DNA of 64,000 nucleotides, from positions 46,830,753-46,894,752 of the forward strand of contig OY754469.1 of NCBI GenBank assembly GCA_963575645.1. The letters run 5' to 3'. The translations under genes were made by a program, and so were the position numbers. This DNA comes from Xanthostigma xanthostigma. Lineage: Eukaryota; Arthropoda; Insecta; Raphidioptera; Raphidiidae. Positions within the stretch are counted from its first letter, which is position 1, and each line of letters starts with the position of its first letter. The notes beneath the pieces were generated by a model that ran no database searches, was not told the DNA's origin, and saw only the letters and a list, made by a program, of their open reading frames with translations. Shown piece by piece: positions 32,819 through 44,600 of this stretch.

Positions 32819-33552
32819 ACTACTTTATTTTAAGTGATGACTTAAGTGTGAATAAAACAGCATTCAATAGGAAACTGTTTTATTGACAGATACGGGTAAA
32901 TTGTCATGGCGTGTGTAAATGAAATAAATGTTATTTATTGTTATTATTGTTGTAATAACGTGGGTATTCGACTTGTACCGTACTCCTCGACAAGGATTCA
33001 AGGTCGTTTAAAAAATTCACTACCACGATCGGGTAAGACTAGGTTTTCTGACAAAATTACTGGCAAATTAATGTAAGAATTTTTGCTAATCATTTATTTA
33101 TTACAGTTTTTCATTAATAAAATCGCTTGTACAAAACTTGTTATTAAATAATGTTTATATTTCAATACATCAACGTCTATAATAAACGCACAGGTTACGT
33201 AAGAAAATAGATGTTGAGAAAGTAAAACAAAGTGGAATGGGTTTACATTACAGCTGCCGTCACTTTAATCTATATATACCTCTTTTTCGCTCTTACTCCC
33301 TGTTTCCTAACCAGGCGATTTTATTTCATCCACGATAATCATATCTTACCAAAGTAATACAGGTATAGGTTAAAGCAGTATACGCGTAAGGCGTTGATGA
33401 ATTGTAGAGCTCTTTTAAATTCGCTCAAAGCTCGAATAACTGAATGAATAATATGATTTACTAGTTTTAACCGCGTCTTTACATGCGTTAACGCGGTTTA
33501 CAAATTATACTGAATTTTAGAACAAACACCAATAATCATTTATTTAAATTAT
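32819..33552. other. Nothing recognised
   Basis: AT-rich DNA, no supported feature. Confidence 0.4.
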
Positions 33553-33554
33553 TA

Positions 33555-34058
33555 CCCAGCAGAATGGCGTAGTGGTAAGAGCACTGGCCTCGCATTCGGG
33601 AAGTACCGGGTTCGAATCCTGGCGGGGGCAGATGTGGCTCGGACTTTTTCCTGCTGCCACTCGCCGAGAAACGGTAATTCCTGTACCGGCCATCTTGTTG
33701 AGGTTTTCCATGGTTTCCCTCAATAATTCCAGATAAATATCGAGATGCTTCCTTATTCAAGGCCATGGCCGTTTACCTGTCAAACTCCTGTGTTTAAATT
33801 TGCCTAACTTATCTTAATGTCCTAATTCTTTCATTCGTCCATTGCTATTAATTAAGTGGAAATTTAAAAATGTAGAAAATAATGGGAGGTGTGATAAATG
33901 GAAAATAGTAATGGTGCGAATGGCGTCTGTATAAGCTTATTTAAGACTTTCTTTATATTTCTTCATATTTGTTATGGTGTAATCTGTTATTGGGTTTTTA
34001 TACCTGTTGATTACTTTAATAATAACAGACGTTAATCGCATTATTATTATTATGATTA
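33555..34058 (+). mobile_element. tRNA-headed SINE, family S, copy S1
   Basis: The head carries a pol III A box (TGGCGTAGTGG, 33565-33575) and B box (GGTTCGAATCC, 33609-33619), ending GGCGGGGGCA like a tRNA 3' acceptor. It is followed by a ~350-bp body with GAGGTTTTCCATGGTTTCCC. It ends in ATT trinucleotides (34039-34052). The anticodon loop looks like CTCGCAT, suggesting an Ala-type ancestor, but this is uncertain. The 76-aa minus frame is a chance frame within it. Copy S2 is at 61326-61745. Confidence 0.88.
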
Positions 34059-34059
34059 T

Positions 34060-35457
34060 TTACATTATTGGTAATAAAAATTTTAAAATGATTAAAAACT
34101 TCCTGGAAACTAATGGTACATAATTTTTAGGGTTTCACAGATTCGTTGAAAAAATAGAACCCTTATAGGATCATCCTCGTGTCTGTCTGTTTAATTTTCT
34201 CCGAATCTACTGGACAAAAAAAGTTGAAATTTGGAACATATATAGATTTAGATGAGCCAATCATGGAAGTACAGCGTAAATAAACGAATTCCGATTTTGG
34301 GGGCAAATAAAAAAATTTAAACATTTTTTTAATGCAGAATGTGACGTATCAAATGAAATGATTCGTTATGAGAAAAGCAAAATTTAGGTGCCTATACTGG
34401 AAAGAAAATTTGACTTCTTTTTATAATTTTAGTGTTTTTTTTTTAATTATTTTGTTATTATTTGAAAAAAATCGAATTTGAGTTGAAAGAAAATTATTTG
34501 AAATAAAACTGCATTTCGTTATTATTTATTTTTTTCAGATTCAATTTCGATGTTGGTCAGATAATTAAATTTGGAATCAAATATCAAAATTTAACACTTT
34601 GACGGACACTTAAAAATTCAGTTTTGTTCCAAATTTGACACTATAGTTTTTAAATTTTTTCATATGTTTGAAATACTTTTAAAAGTTGCTATGTTGTGAC
34701 AATATTGCCTTAGTAGATATTTGTACGGTGACACAGAGCACACAGGGTATGTATTTCTACACTGGAAAATAGACTGCTACACCCGTCTGGCTATAAAACG
34801 TTCCGTAGTATACGACGGCTTCAGCCGTCCTGTCAAACTTTTGAAGTTTTGTTTATGACGGTCTAAGCCGGTTTGTCCGTTAAAGTGTTAAATTATCAAT
34901 TTTTTTCTCAATTGGTTCAACCTGTAGGCGACACATTTGTAAATCAGCCTTTGTACGGGTCCAATGTAGGTGCAACTTTAAGCAGAGTAAATATAATGGA
35001 CCTCTATTTGTAATGTAAGATTTATAATAAACACTTAAAAGATGTGAAAAGGAAGCAAGCAGGTGAATAAATTAAAATCTAAGCAGAGCTCGACCAAAGT
35101 TTATTCTAGCGAGGTTAAAGATGTGTAGATTGAAAATACATCAACAAAATTTTAATGAGATTTAGTTTTACGGGAACAGAACACAAACTTTGCAAATTAT
35201 CACCACCTATAGACCTTAAAAAGCTTTCTTACAGAAGATTAACTACGTCTTTATTATAAAATAGGTATTATATTACACTCATAAAATCTCGAAATTTAAT
35301 AAAGTTTTTTTTTTATTAAATAAATGAAGCTGCAATTAAAAAAGTCGTTATGTAAATAAACAAAACTTGAATAATTAATTAACTTAAGCTGCTTCGAGAG
35401 ACGTGATGTGATAAGCGAATATTAAATGTATTGAATATTGACATTTATATTAAAATA
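34060..35457. other. AT-rich DNA with a remnant repeat
   Basis: 34128-34215 resembles the common insect segment AACCCTTATAGGATCA next to GTCTGTCTG, also seen in inverted form at 57660-57710. The remainder shows nothing. Confidence 0.4.
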
Positions 35458-35865
35458 CTAGCGGTCCGTCCCGGTTTCATCCGGGTGCGATAGATTTAAT
35501 TCCGCAAAATGTATATCGTTTGCGGCGCGGCGTCTGACCTAATAGCTTTGAACAAATTCTACCAGATTTGCTTCTGAACTAATTGCTTTTGAACGAGTTC
35601 TATCAGATTGAAACTAAAACAGTTTTTTTTGTTTGCTTTTGAACTAATAGCTTTGGGTAAATTCTATGAGATGTCGCTACATGTTACTAAAACAGTTTTT
35701 TTTTCACCAAACACCGTAGCTTTGTACAAAACATTTAATAAAAACTATCGTATAGTGTAAGTTGGAGTAAGCAAGACACATTTCCAAATTTCTTTAAAAT
35801 CGGTTCTGGTAGTTTCGGAGATTAGTGCGGCCAAAGATTTATATGTATTATATAGACATGATTTA
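35458..35865 (+). mobile_element. RTE-type tail, family R2, copy a
   Basis: Starts CTAGCGGTCCGTCCCGG, with TTCGTTTGCGGC-like early sequence, two GCTTCTGAACTAAT/TGCTTTTGAACTAATAG blocks, AAAACAGTTTTTTTT twice, and a TTTCGGAGATTAGTGCGG end. Reference copy for R2. Confidence 0.72.
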
Positions 35866-35934
35866 TTAATACATAGTTTCTATCTCTCTCTCTCGAACTA
35901 TTATATTAACCTTCTCATCTACGCAAACATCCAC

Positions 35935-36105
35935 ACCCACCGACTAACAACTCACACCCATAGTATATGTGATGGTAGGTGAATAATCCGTTTTGGATAG
36001 GATTTGCATAAAGTCTGTTCTTAGAGGGTGTCTGCGTGCCAAATTTCAAGTTACCCGGGCGCACAGTTTCGGAGATCACGTGATGAGCCAGTCAGTGAGT
36101 CAATG
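35935..36105 (+). repeat. Fragment of another RTE-like tail
   Basis: Contains GTGCCAAATTTCAAGTTACC, CAGTTTCGGAGATCACGTGA and GAGCCAGTCAGTGAGTCA, a style typical of the 3' tails of insect RTE-like retroposons. Boundaries are not clear. Confidence 0.45.
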
Positions 36106-36128
36106 AATGGTATTTCGCTTATAGTATT

Positions 36129-36470
36129 CAGGTAATTGCTCGTATTCTTCTCGGGAGAAGAAACTATTACTAATTTAGAATGATTAACCTTTATCAAGAG
36201 TGAAGAATTTTTATTTTATTTATTGTATAACATAAAATCTAACGGTAATTTTCGTGATTTATAGCTTTAGGAAGGTTGGCCAATTAGTAAGCTATCATAT
36301 CAAGGAAAAATTCAGACCAAAAAGCGAGAACATTTTTTTTTAGTTTTTAGTTCCCAAAATTTAGATTTTTGTAAAAAGAAAACCGAACATTAGTGATAGA
36401 GATTAAATCATTCCAAATTAGTCATAGTTTCTTTTCCCGAGAGGAATACGAGCAATTACCAGTCACCTGT
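36129..36470. mobile_element. Terminal-inverted-repeat element E, copy E2
   Basis: 342-bp relative of 8709-9802. The ends share GTAATTGCTCGTATTC with CTCGGGA, and the right tip reads CACCTG. The left tip has lost seven bases (CAGG directly followed by TAATTGC). The interior matches a reduced form of E1 (AGCTATCA, CAAAAAGCGAGAA). Confidence 0.75.
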
Positions 36471-37359
36471 ATATATAGATTATTTTGTGCCGGACTGTTT
36501 ATGAAAAGTGGAGTTAGGGTGTATTTAATTCATATTATTTAAATTAAACAATTCACTTGAGTTTTTGATAGAGTAGCAATAACATTTAGTAGGCATATAG
36601 ATCTTCAACTGTATATTTCTATCATTAGTACCTCTGTTTATGAAATCGCAGTAGCAATGTGCAATGGGCTACAATGCACCCTTCTGGATTTGTTCCATTT
36701 GGCACTTTAGCTCCAGCCTATACGGTTGCTCGCAGCTGTTGCCAAAACCCAAACCCACCGCATTATGGTGCTGCAGCTTTGTTTGCTTCTTATACACATT
36801 ATACAGTTCACTCAGTCGGCACAAAATTATTCTGTGACTTAACTAAAACAAAACAAATATTTTCGCCGATTATTCACTAAGGACACGCGTGTCGTGCTCT
36901 CGTCTAAATCGTGTTGACACTTTAGACACTGTTGCGTTTGTTACACAAAAGTGTAACCATGGATTATATACCAAACTTACATTTTCCGGTGTTAAAGTTA
37001 TGAACCTACCAAACACACTTTTTGTATACAGTACTAAAAATATGTTTTATGTGAAACATCTATTGGCGCGTTACTGCGATTCGTAAAGCTCTCTCATGTC
37101 GTCATGCCGTGACGCTCTTTCATCATGCAGTATGCCGTGACGCTTTCTCATACCGTCACGCCCAGGCGCATTACTGTAAGTTACCTTCGAGTGAAATTTA
37201 GTTACAGGGGTAACTTACTTGAAATTTCGTTACTGGCCGAATTTCAGTTACAGGGCGAAATTTAGTTACTAGAATTTCGCTTAAAATGTTTTACGTCTGC
37301 CAGGCGTTCCACGACGGCTCACTATTTTTTTTTTGACAGAAATAGTTCGTTTCTTAACT
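36471..37359. other. Moderately GC-rich segment with short repeats
   Basis: Two frames (73 aa at 36659-36880 and 65 aa at 36889-37086) have no family resemblance. 37090-37160 repeats CATGCCGTGACGCT / ATGCCGTGACGCTTTCTCAT, and 37185-37275 repeats GAAATTT-AGTTAC units about four times. Origin unknown. Confidence 0.45.
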
Positions 37360-37360
37360 A

Positions 37361-37787
37361 CACTGCAAACTCTATATAGCGACACTCAAGGCACTGTGTA
37401 CTTTGTGGCGTTATTGAGAGTTGTCATTAAATGGAGAGAAGAAATAATCCATTAATATTTTTTTACTGTAATATGTATTTACTCATAAAATATAAAATTT
37501 AGAACTTACTGGCCAACAAACATTCATACTATCACAAATTACAGCTGAGCTAAACATATAAAAGATAATCCCAACAAGCAAAAGAACGAATTTAGAATCT
37601 TCGGTACGCATGATGCCGACAACAAAGCAACAAAATAACAAACAAGTACTAATTGTTGCTTAATGTTGACGTATTGTTGTCGTTATTTAGAGTGTATCGT
37701 TGTATGAGCAACAAGGTAAACCAAGTAATTTTGACGTTTTAAAGAGTTTGTCGTTATATCGAGTGAAGTTAAATGGAGTTTACACTG
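37361..37787 (-). mobile_element. pogo/Tigger-like MITE, copy 2
   Basis: Reverse-oriented copy of 3958-4482. The ends CACTGCAAACTC and GAGTTTACACTG lie inside TA (37359-37360, 37788-37789). 427 bp. The transposase remnant of copy 1 is absent, replaced by AT-rich sequence. Confidence 0.82.
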
Positions 37788-37789
37788 TA

Positions 37790-38210
37790 TTTGAGATATA
37801 AGAGAGTACATTTAATCAAAATCATTAAAAACAATTGTGACGAAACATATGAATTGGCGGCTTTTAGGTAAAGACTGTTTGTAATTGAGATGGAACAAAA
37901 GATGTATTGAATCGTATTGCTGAATATAGTTCTAGACAAAACCAAAAATTGACTTCTCCGTACGTGGCAAAACGATTTGTGGGTTAAATGACAAACTACA
38001 AGAACAGTAACGGCTACGATTTATCGTTGTCTATAATATAAAGGAAAAAACATATTGCAAGAAAATGTTGTTTGCTGCAGAATGCAGAAGGTCTCATTTA
38101 AAATGTGTTGAAATGCTAACGACGTCCATAAAAAAATATCGGAAATCTATCTATATACAGCACTATATTTTAAAAAAATGTCAGGTGATATAATATCTAA
38201 CAATTCAATT
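37790..38210. other. Nothing recognised
   Basis: AT-rich DNA, no supported feature. Confidence 0.4.
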
Positions 38211-38213
38211 TTT

Positions 38214-38447
38214 TAAATAAATAAAATTATCGACCAATTTTTTCAGACTGTATATTGATAAAAATACAGTCTTAATTCTATTGAAAAATAAGTAGATACT
38301 AATTCATTTTTATATTTTTTAGATTACATATTTCTGATGAAAATCTGGACCGAAACGTCATTTATTGAGATATTGAGTTATATTTTTTATAATTTTTTGT
38401 CAATATACAGTCTGAAAAAATTGGTCGATAATTTTATTTATTTGAAG
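38214..38447. mobile_element. Fold-back MITE, family F, copy F1
   Basis: Inverted ends of about 48 bp: AATTATCGACCAATTTTTTC and its complement. Between them lies GACCGAAACGTCATTTATTG. Related copies: 38645-38905, 45540-46640 (interrupted) and 50685-51203. Non-coding; the 62-aa frame at 38337-38525 is chance. Confidence 0.72.
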
Positions 38448-38644
38448 ATTTATTTCCAAGATTTGAATAAAATTTTTTACTTCAGTAATTTTTCCTCCCC
38501 GAGTCACGCATTTAATAACTATTAGATTTAAAAATTATTATAATATATAAGTACTATGACATAAATTTTAAGGATATATACTTTTAGTAACTCTTTGTGA
38601 CGCATTCTATGCTATTTTTAGTGGCAAAATTGAATAAAGTATTA

Positions 38645-38937
38645 TTCAAATCTTTGATTAACGTCTGATTAGAACTCTTCAATAAATAAAATTATCGACT
38701 AATTTTTCAGATAAATATATTAACAAAAAATAATAATTAGTACATTAACGTTTCGGTCCAGATTTTAACTTTCTTCAGAACTGATCTAAAAAATATAAAA
38801 ACTAATTAATAATTAGTTTCTAATTGGTTTTTGAAAAATTATTATTTGTTGTTAATATATTTGTCTGAAAAATTGGTCGATAATTTTATTTATTGAAGTA
38901 TTATTATTATTCAAATCTTTGAATTATTATTATATTA
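38645..38937. mobile_element. Fold-back MITE, family F, copy F2
   Basis: Longer inverted ends than F1, including TCAAATCTTTGATTAACGTC at the left and the ATTATCGAC / GTCGATAAT pair. The core reads TTAACGTTTCGGTCCAGATT. Non-coding. Confidence 0.68.
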
Positions 38938-39475
38938 TACGTGCAACAGCCGGGTCACTTTCAATCTTATGAATCCAATTTGGCCTACCGTGCCAAAAGA
39001 AGTTTTACTTCAAAAACGACATTACATAATATATTTACATTAGTATTGATTAAAAGTTCAACAAAACTTTATTCATGCTGAAAATCAGTCCCATGTAATA
39101 AATGCACTTTGTATGTGAATATACCGCACCGAAGAAAAATAAGAATAATTTAGTTTCATATAATCTTCAGAACTAGTTTATACTTGGATTAAATTTTATA
39201 GTAGTTAATTCGAGTTAAAGGTGATTTTCTGTACTGTGATATCATTATTACATTAGGCAAACTTCCGATTTATGCACAGTTTAGTGCAAGTTATATTTAA
39301 CAGTCGGCAAGTTATGCAAAGTTTTGAACTTTGCAGTCTGTTACAACATGCTTGTATGTAACGTTGTTACATTTGATATAGCCGTTTATAGTTACGAACT
39401 TTTATTCAAACACGAATGACAAAGCGTCCAGGTTGTTTTTATTTTTTTAATTGTTGTTGAACTTCACTCAGTGTA
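38938..39475. other. Nothing recognised
   Basis: AT-rich DNA with no supported gene or repeat end. Confidence 0.4.
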
Positions 39476-39479
39476 AGGT

Positions 39480-39795
39480 ACGAGCGGGATGAGTGACCTA
39501 CCTTTTGAAAAAAAAATGTAAATTTTTTTTCTTCATATCTCGATCGAAAATACATACTTTCGGCATCAATTGTGAAGCAATTGGTGGGATTACACGCACT
39601 GATGCGGGAAGTACGTACGTTCGGGCGGCAGTGAAGAAAAAATAACCTCTCAAGTGTTGTTTAGATGTCGTTTCCATATCAATTCTACTACATTTTAGCT
39701 AATGGTCGCGAACAGCTGTCATTCATTTTTACATATAACCTCAAAGATGCTTGCTTGAAATGTATCTGTGTTTTTATGTAATTAATTATTTAATG
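39480..39795. repeat. Family P repeat, copy P4, with shared flank
   Basis: CGATCGAAAATACATACTTTC, AATTGGTGGGATTACACGCA and GTACGTACGTTCGGGCGG mark the P part. 39620-39795 matches the reverse complement of 25005-25170. The LINE inserted at its right edge, so this repeat predates the LINE. Confidence 0.55.
39784..39795. repeat. Target site duplication of the LINE
   Basis: AATTATTTAATG here is repeated exactly at 45482-45493 directly after the poly(A) tail. A 12-bp duplication is normal for target-primed reverse transcription. Confidence 0.85.
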
Positions 39796-40178
39796 GGGAG
39801 TCTTGTTCCGAACTTGATGTGATACGGACGTGTTTAACTATCGCGAAATAAATATACTTATTAAATACTATATATTGATTTCAATAGTTCTTAACAGTGT
39901 TAAAATTAATAATTCATATATAAGTTAATGTGCTATGTGGTCGATCTCATAATGGTGAGTGTTTAATGAATCAGTAGTAGGATTAATTACAACCAAAACT
40001 TTAAAACTCATGTTTTTTATTTCTGCATTAAACAAATACATAATCTCTATAGGCGTCAAACAGCTGAAATAAACAGGCGCGCTCGCGCGCGTTGCGCGCT
40101 ATCCGAAACAAGTACGCAAATATATAATTTATATTTAATAATTTACATAGCTAATAAACATAATCTTACATTATCAGA

Positions 40179-41657
40179 ATGAATAACCAAAACAACAATA
40201 TACCCCAGAACCAATATTCAATTACCCAACTAAATCAAACTGAAATTAAATCAAACTCAAGCAACTTACCTGATAGCGCCTCCAAAATAGCTCAGCCTCA
40301 ACCTACAATCATTAACAAATCCTATTCAGATGCCATTAATCAAACAAATAAGCCAACTAAAGAACACGCAATAATCTTACCAGCGGTTGATGGTCTCGTA
40401 CTCTGTGATTATATGGAAGCAGTAGCAGACAGAATACGCCCAGAAAATATTACACATGCTTTTAAAATGTCGCAGGATCGAATCTGTCTCTATCTGAAAA
40501 ACAAACAAATTGTTAACGACTTCATAAATCGCTACCCTACGCTGAATATCAGAAACAAAGCAATATCAACTAGACGACTAATTAATCCCGGATTAAAACT
40601 AATCATCTCAGGAGTGCAGCCCATAATAGATAATAACCAAATAGAGCAAGCGCTGAAAGCACACAATATAAACCTATTATCTAGCATAACTGACATTCGT
40701 GTCTTTACCAACAACCCAAAATTACAGCACATAAAAACAGCCAGAAAAATCACATACATAAGTCATATCGAAAACATCCCTTATTCAATCGACATAGAAG
40801 CCGAAGGTGAAATGTATAAAATTTATCTAACTATAGAGGAAAGTAAATGTAAATTTTGCAACTCCACCTCCCATTCAACCTCAAGATGTACAGAGAAAAC
40901 TTCTTCTGAACAAACAAATACAATCCAACGTCCAGAGAAGGATAGTTCCGGATCTGAGGACACCATACAAAATCAAAATAAAATTACAGTCAACGCGATG
41001 ATCCACCCTGTTCCAAATAAAATCATAAAACCTTCCCAGACGTCACTCGCTGAAGATATGGCGGAACAAATTAACATGCAAGTTGAAACAAGCACTCAAC
41101 TTAAGCGCTTACATGTTACATCCTCTTCAGAAAACTCTCCTCTGCCACAGGAAGAACTCACAACGCAAGCATACTCATTTGATCTTACACCAAACACAGA
41201 AAATAAAAATAAACATGAAGGAATTTTCGCCATGCCTACCAATCTACCACTACCTAACAAGCAAATGAAAGTTAAAGAACTAAATCCAAAAAAACGGAAA
41301 AAAGCAAAAAACACCTCAACAACTAACTTAGAAACTCAAATAAACGTACTGAAACCTATTATGGACAACAAAGATAATCAATTTGTTATCTCGTACGAAC
41401 AACTAATGGAACTATTGACCAACTCGAAGGACTACACTGAAATTATTCACTCCCTGGATAAAACTTCAAACGATCCTCAAGATATAATAGACACTCTTCA
41501 AAAGTTATACCCAGAACTGAAAAGCAAACTAGCAAAGGCCACATTCACACGGTACATAAGAAAACTAAATCATATAAAATCGCAAGAATCAACTACGGAA
41601 GGTACAGCCACAAACACAGAAGACGACCACGAATCCAGTGAAATTAATTTTGCTTAA
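40179..41657 (+). CDS. LINE ORF1 nucleic-acid-binding protein
   Basis: 492 aa. The N-terminal 60 residues are Asn/Gln/Ser-rich and include KSYSDAI. Residues about 60-205 resemble the RRM-like pre-knuckle domain of I/Jockey ORF1 proteins. A single CCHC zinc knuckle is at C224-C227-H232-C237. The second half is polar, Lys/Thr-rich, with a basic NPKKRKKAK stretch near 370 that could be a nuclear localisation signal. It is expected to coat the LINE RNA as a chaperone in the cytoplasmic particle and at the target. Many related ORF1 proteins have two or three knuckles; only one is visible here. The stop codon is 13 nt before the ORF2 ATG. Confidence 0.88.
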   Translation: MNNQNNNIPQNQYSITQLNQTEIKSNSSNLPDSASKIAQPQPTIINKSYSDAINQTNKPTKEHAIILPAVDGLVLCDYMEAVADRIRPENITHAFKMSQDRICLYLKNKQIVNDFINRYPTLNIRNKAISTRRLINPGLKLIISGVQPIIDNNQIEQALKAHNINLLSSITDIRVFTNNPKLQHIKTARKITYISHIENIPYSIDIEAEGEMYKIYLTIEESKCKFCNSTSHSTSRCTEKTSSEQTNTIQRPEKDSSGSEDTIQNQNKITVNAMIHPVPNKIIKPSQTSLAEDMAEQINMQVETSTQLKRLHVTSSSENSPLPQEELTTQAYSFDLTPNTENKNKHEGIFAMPTNLPLPNKQMKVKELNPKKRKKAKNTSTTNLETQINVLKPIMDNKDNQFVISYEQLMELLTNSKDYTEIIHSLDKTSNDPQDIIDTLQKLYPELKSKLAKATFTRYIRKLNHIKSQESTTEGTATNTEDDHESSEINFA

Positions 41658-41670
41658 TTATTTGGACAAT

Positions 41671-44600
41671 ATGTTAATAACACAATGGAATCTAAACGGA
41701 TACTATAATAATTATATTGAATTCAAACAGCTCATAACAGAGTACCAACCTAGCATTATTGCATTACAAGAAACGCATTTAAAACCCACCAATTCCGTTT
41801 CCTTAAAAGGATACTCCGCTAATAGACATGACGACCTGACAGGACTCAGAGCTAAAGGGGGTACAATACTGTTCACCCAATCCTCACTTCACCATTCGAT
41901 TATACAATTACAAACAGATCTTCAAGCAGTGGCTACGAAAATAACAACTCACAACTTGAACTTTTCCATATGTAACGTCTACATTCCACCCGATACCAAT
42001 CCCTCTGAGGAAGATCTTACAAATCTAATTAAACAGCTTCCTCACCCCTACATTTTAGTAGGAGATTTTAATGCACATAGCGATTTATGGGGATGCACCA
42101 GCTCTAACTCCAAAGGAAAAATCATTGAGAAACTGCTAACTGACAACTCCAATATCTGTCTTATGAATAATGGCCAAGCCACCCATATAAGTACTGCCAC
42201 AGGAAATACCTCCATTATAGATCTCACCCTAGCATCCACCACCCTTGCCTCATCCCTTCAGTGGAACATTCATCTTGATACCTGTAACAGCGACCATTTC
42301 CCTATATTAATTAACATCACTGACATGTCTTCTCCTGGCCCGACAAATAAAATCATGAACTTCAAAAAAGCTAATTGGGAATTATTTTCCACCTTAATAA
42401 AATTTGACTCTGAAATTACTAACCCTCAGGAAAGAGTACAGAATATATATGACGTCATCTACAAAGCACAACACTCAGCCATACCCACATGCAAGATCAA
42501 TTCTAAATCCGTGCCTTGGTGGAACAAAGACATCGCTGAAGCCATTAAAATTAGGAAAAAAGCTCTGAAAATATTCTTAAAACATAAGACGACAGAATCT
42601 AAAATAAAATACAAAAAAGCTAAAGCCAAGGTCAGATATTTGACTAAAAAGGCTAAAACTGAAAGCTGGCAATCTTATTTATCATCAATTAACATATCAG
42701 CACCTACAAAAGAAATATGGGAAAAAATTAACAGAATAAGAAATAAAAAAAGCAAAATTGGTATACCTGCAATAATGTATAATAATAAACTAATCACCAA
42801 AGAAGAAGCAATCGCAGAGGCTTTTGCTATTCATTTTGAAAAGATATCAAGCGACGATTCATTGGACCCTATCACAATGTCGAATAAAACAAAAATGGTT
42901 AATCCAGACTTTAGTTCAGACAATCGGGAATCATACAATTCCGATTTCTCACTTGAAGAGCTAACAGCAGCAATTGTAAAAATTAAAAAAAATACTCCAG
43001 GGCCAGATAACCTTTATCCCGAAACACTAAAGCATATTCCTTCAAATGAATTGGCATACATCTTAAAAACATTGAACATGCTTTGGCAAAACGAAGTACT
43101 ACCTAGCAAGTGGAAAGAGTCGATAATAATACCTATCCCTAAACCTGACAAAAATAGTCTGGAACTTAACAACTACCGTCCTATATCTATAACAAGCCCA
43201 CTATCAAAAATCTTCGAAAGAATGGTGACCAACAGGCTTCAATGGTCCCTGGAAAATAAATCCTTAATATCAAATAACCAATATGGTTTTAGGAAGAAAA
43301 AATCGATAATAGATGTGCATACAATCTTCACAAATGAAATAAACAATGCCTTTATCAACAAGCAACATGTTATAGCTATTTATTTCGATATATACAAAGC
43401 ATTTGACCGCCTATGGAAAAATGTAATAATGCATCAAATTCATAAGTGGAACTATAGAGGACACTTACCAATTTTTATCCAAAACTTTTTGACAGATCGA
43501 TCATTTCAAATAAAAATTAACAATACATTCTCAAACACTGGCAATTTAATCAATGGCATTCCACAAGGCTCAGTAATAAGCCCCACTTTATTCCAAATAG
43601 CTATCAATTCCTTAAGTTCAATCTTCCAGCCACCCGTCCAACACTTGCTGTACGCTGACGACCTTATAATCTATATAAGAACATCAAACCTAAAATATGC
43701 ACAAAAAAAACTACAAACCGCTTTAAACAAACTGCACGAATGGGCCAACAATAATGGTCTGTACTTTACTCCTGAAAAAACAGTTTGTATGAACTTTAAC
43801 AGGTTAATTAAACCAACATTAAATCCAGTGCTAAAACTAAACAACTGTGATCTAAAGTACAAATCGGAAAAACGTTTTCTAGGCCTATTATATGACCACA
43901 AACTTTCTTGGAAAGGCCATATATGCGATATTAAAGCAAAGTGCAATTTAAAACTAAATCTAATAAAAGTGTTAAGTAAACAAAATTGGGGCGCCGACAG
44001 AATAAGCCTTCTTAAAATATACAAAGCAACTGTGCTATCGGTCCTGGACTTCGGCTGCCAAATCTACAACACTGCAACTAACACACTACTAAAAAAGCTA
44101 GACTCTATCCACAACCTCGGAATTCGACTGTCATCTGGTGCATATCACACAAGTCCAGTTGTAAGCCTATACAGCGAAGCTGGTGAACTACCGCTAAATT
44201 TTCGAAGAAAACTATTGTGCCTCAACCTTACTCTAAACATAGCCAGTCAAGAAAATCACCCAATAAGGAACAGTATCATAACACCCCAATACCAATCACT
44301 CTACAACAAACAAAAAAGAATAAAAAAACCTTTCTATCAACACTATGAACACCTCAATTTCGACAATATCATGATGCATATAAAGCCTACTTTTCCACCT
44401 TGGTCTAAAATAAAAATACAAGTTATCGAGACGCTTCACAATCTTAAGAAAAACGATACACATCCGATAGTTTACCAACGGGAATTTCTCGAAGTGTTAA
44501 GCAAATATCCGGACTTCATTCCAATTTACACAGATGGATCAAAAATGAAAGACAACGTCTCATGCGCATACGTAATAGGCCAAAACAGTCAGAGTTACAG

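Noticed and set aside
33555..33632. Functional tRNA gene
   Set aside because: A and B boxes are present, but the 5' acceptor does not pair with the GGGGGCA end and the same head recurs with a SINE body at 61326.
33536..33766. 76-aa minus-strand frame with PPPGFEPGTSRMRGQ
   Set aside because: It is a familiar false protein made by translating the tRNA-derived head of a SINE in reverse. The same phenomenon occurs at 61299-61487 (CPRRDSNPVPPECE).
41638..41670. GTG start for LINE ORF2 overlapping ORF1
   Set aside because: Eukaryotic translation rarely starts at GTG. The ATG at 41671 is followed directly by the conserved ITQWNLNG start of the endonuclease domain.
43671..44024. 117-aa and other minus-strand frames inside the LINE
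   Set aside because: Antisense shadows of ORF2.
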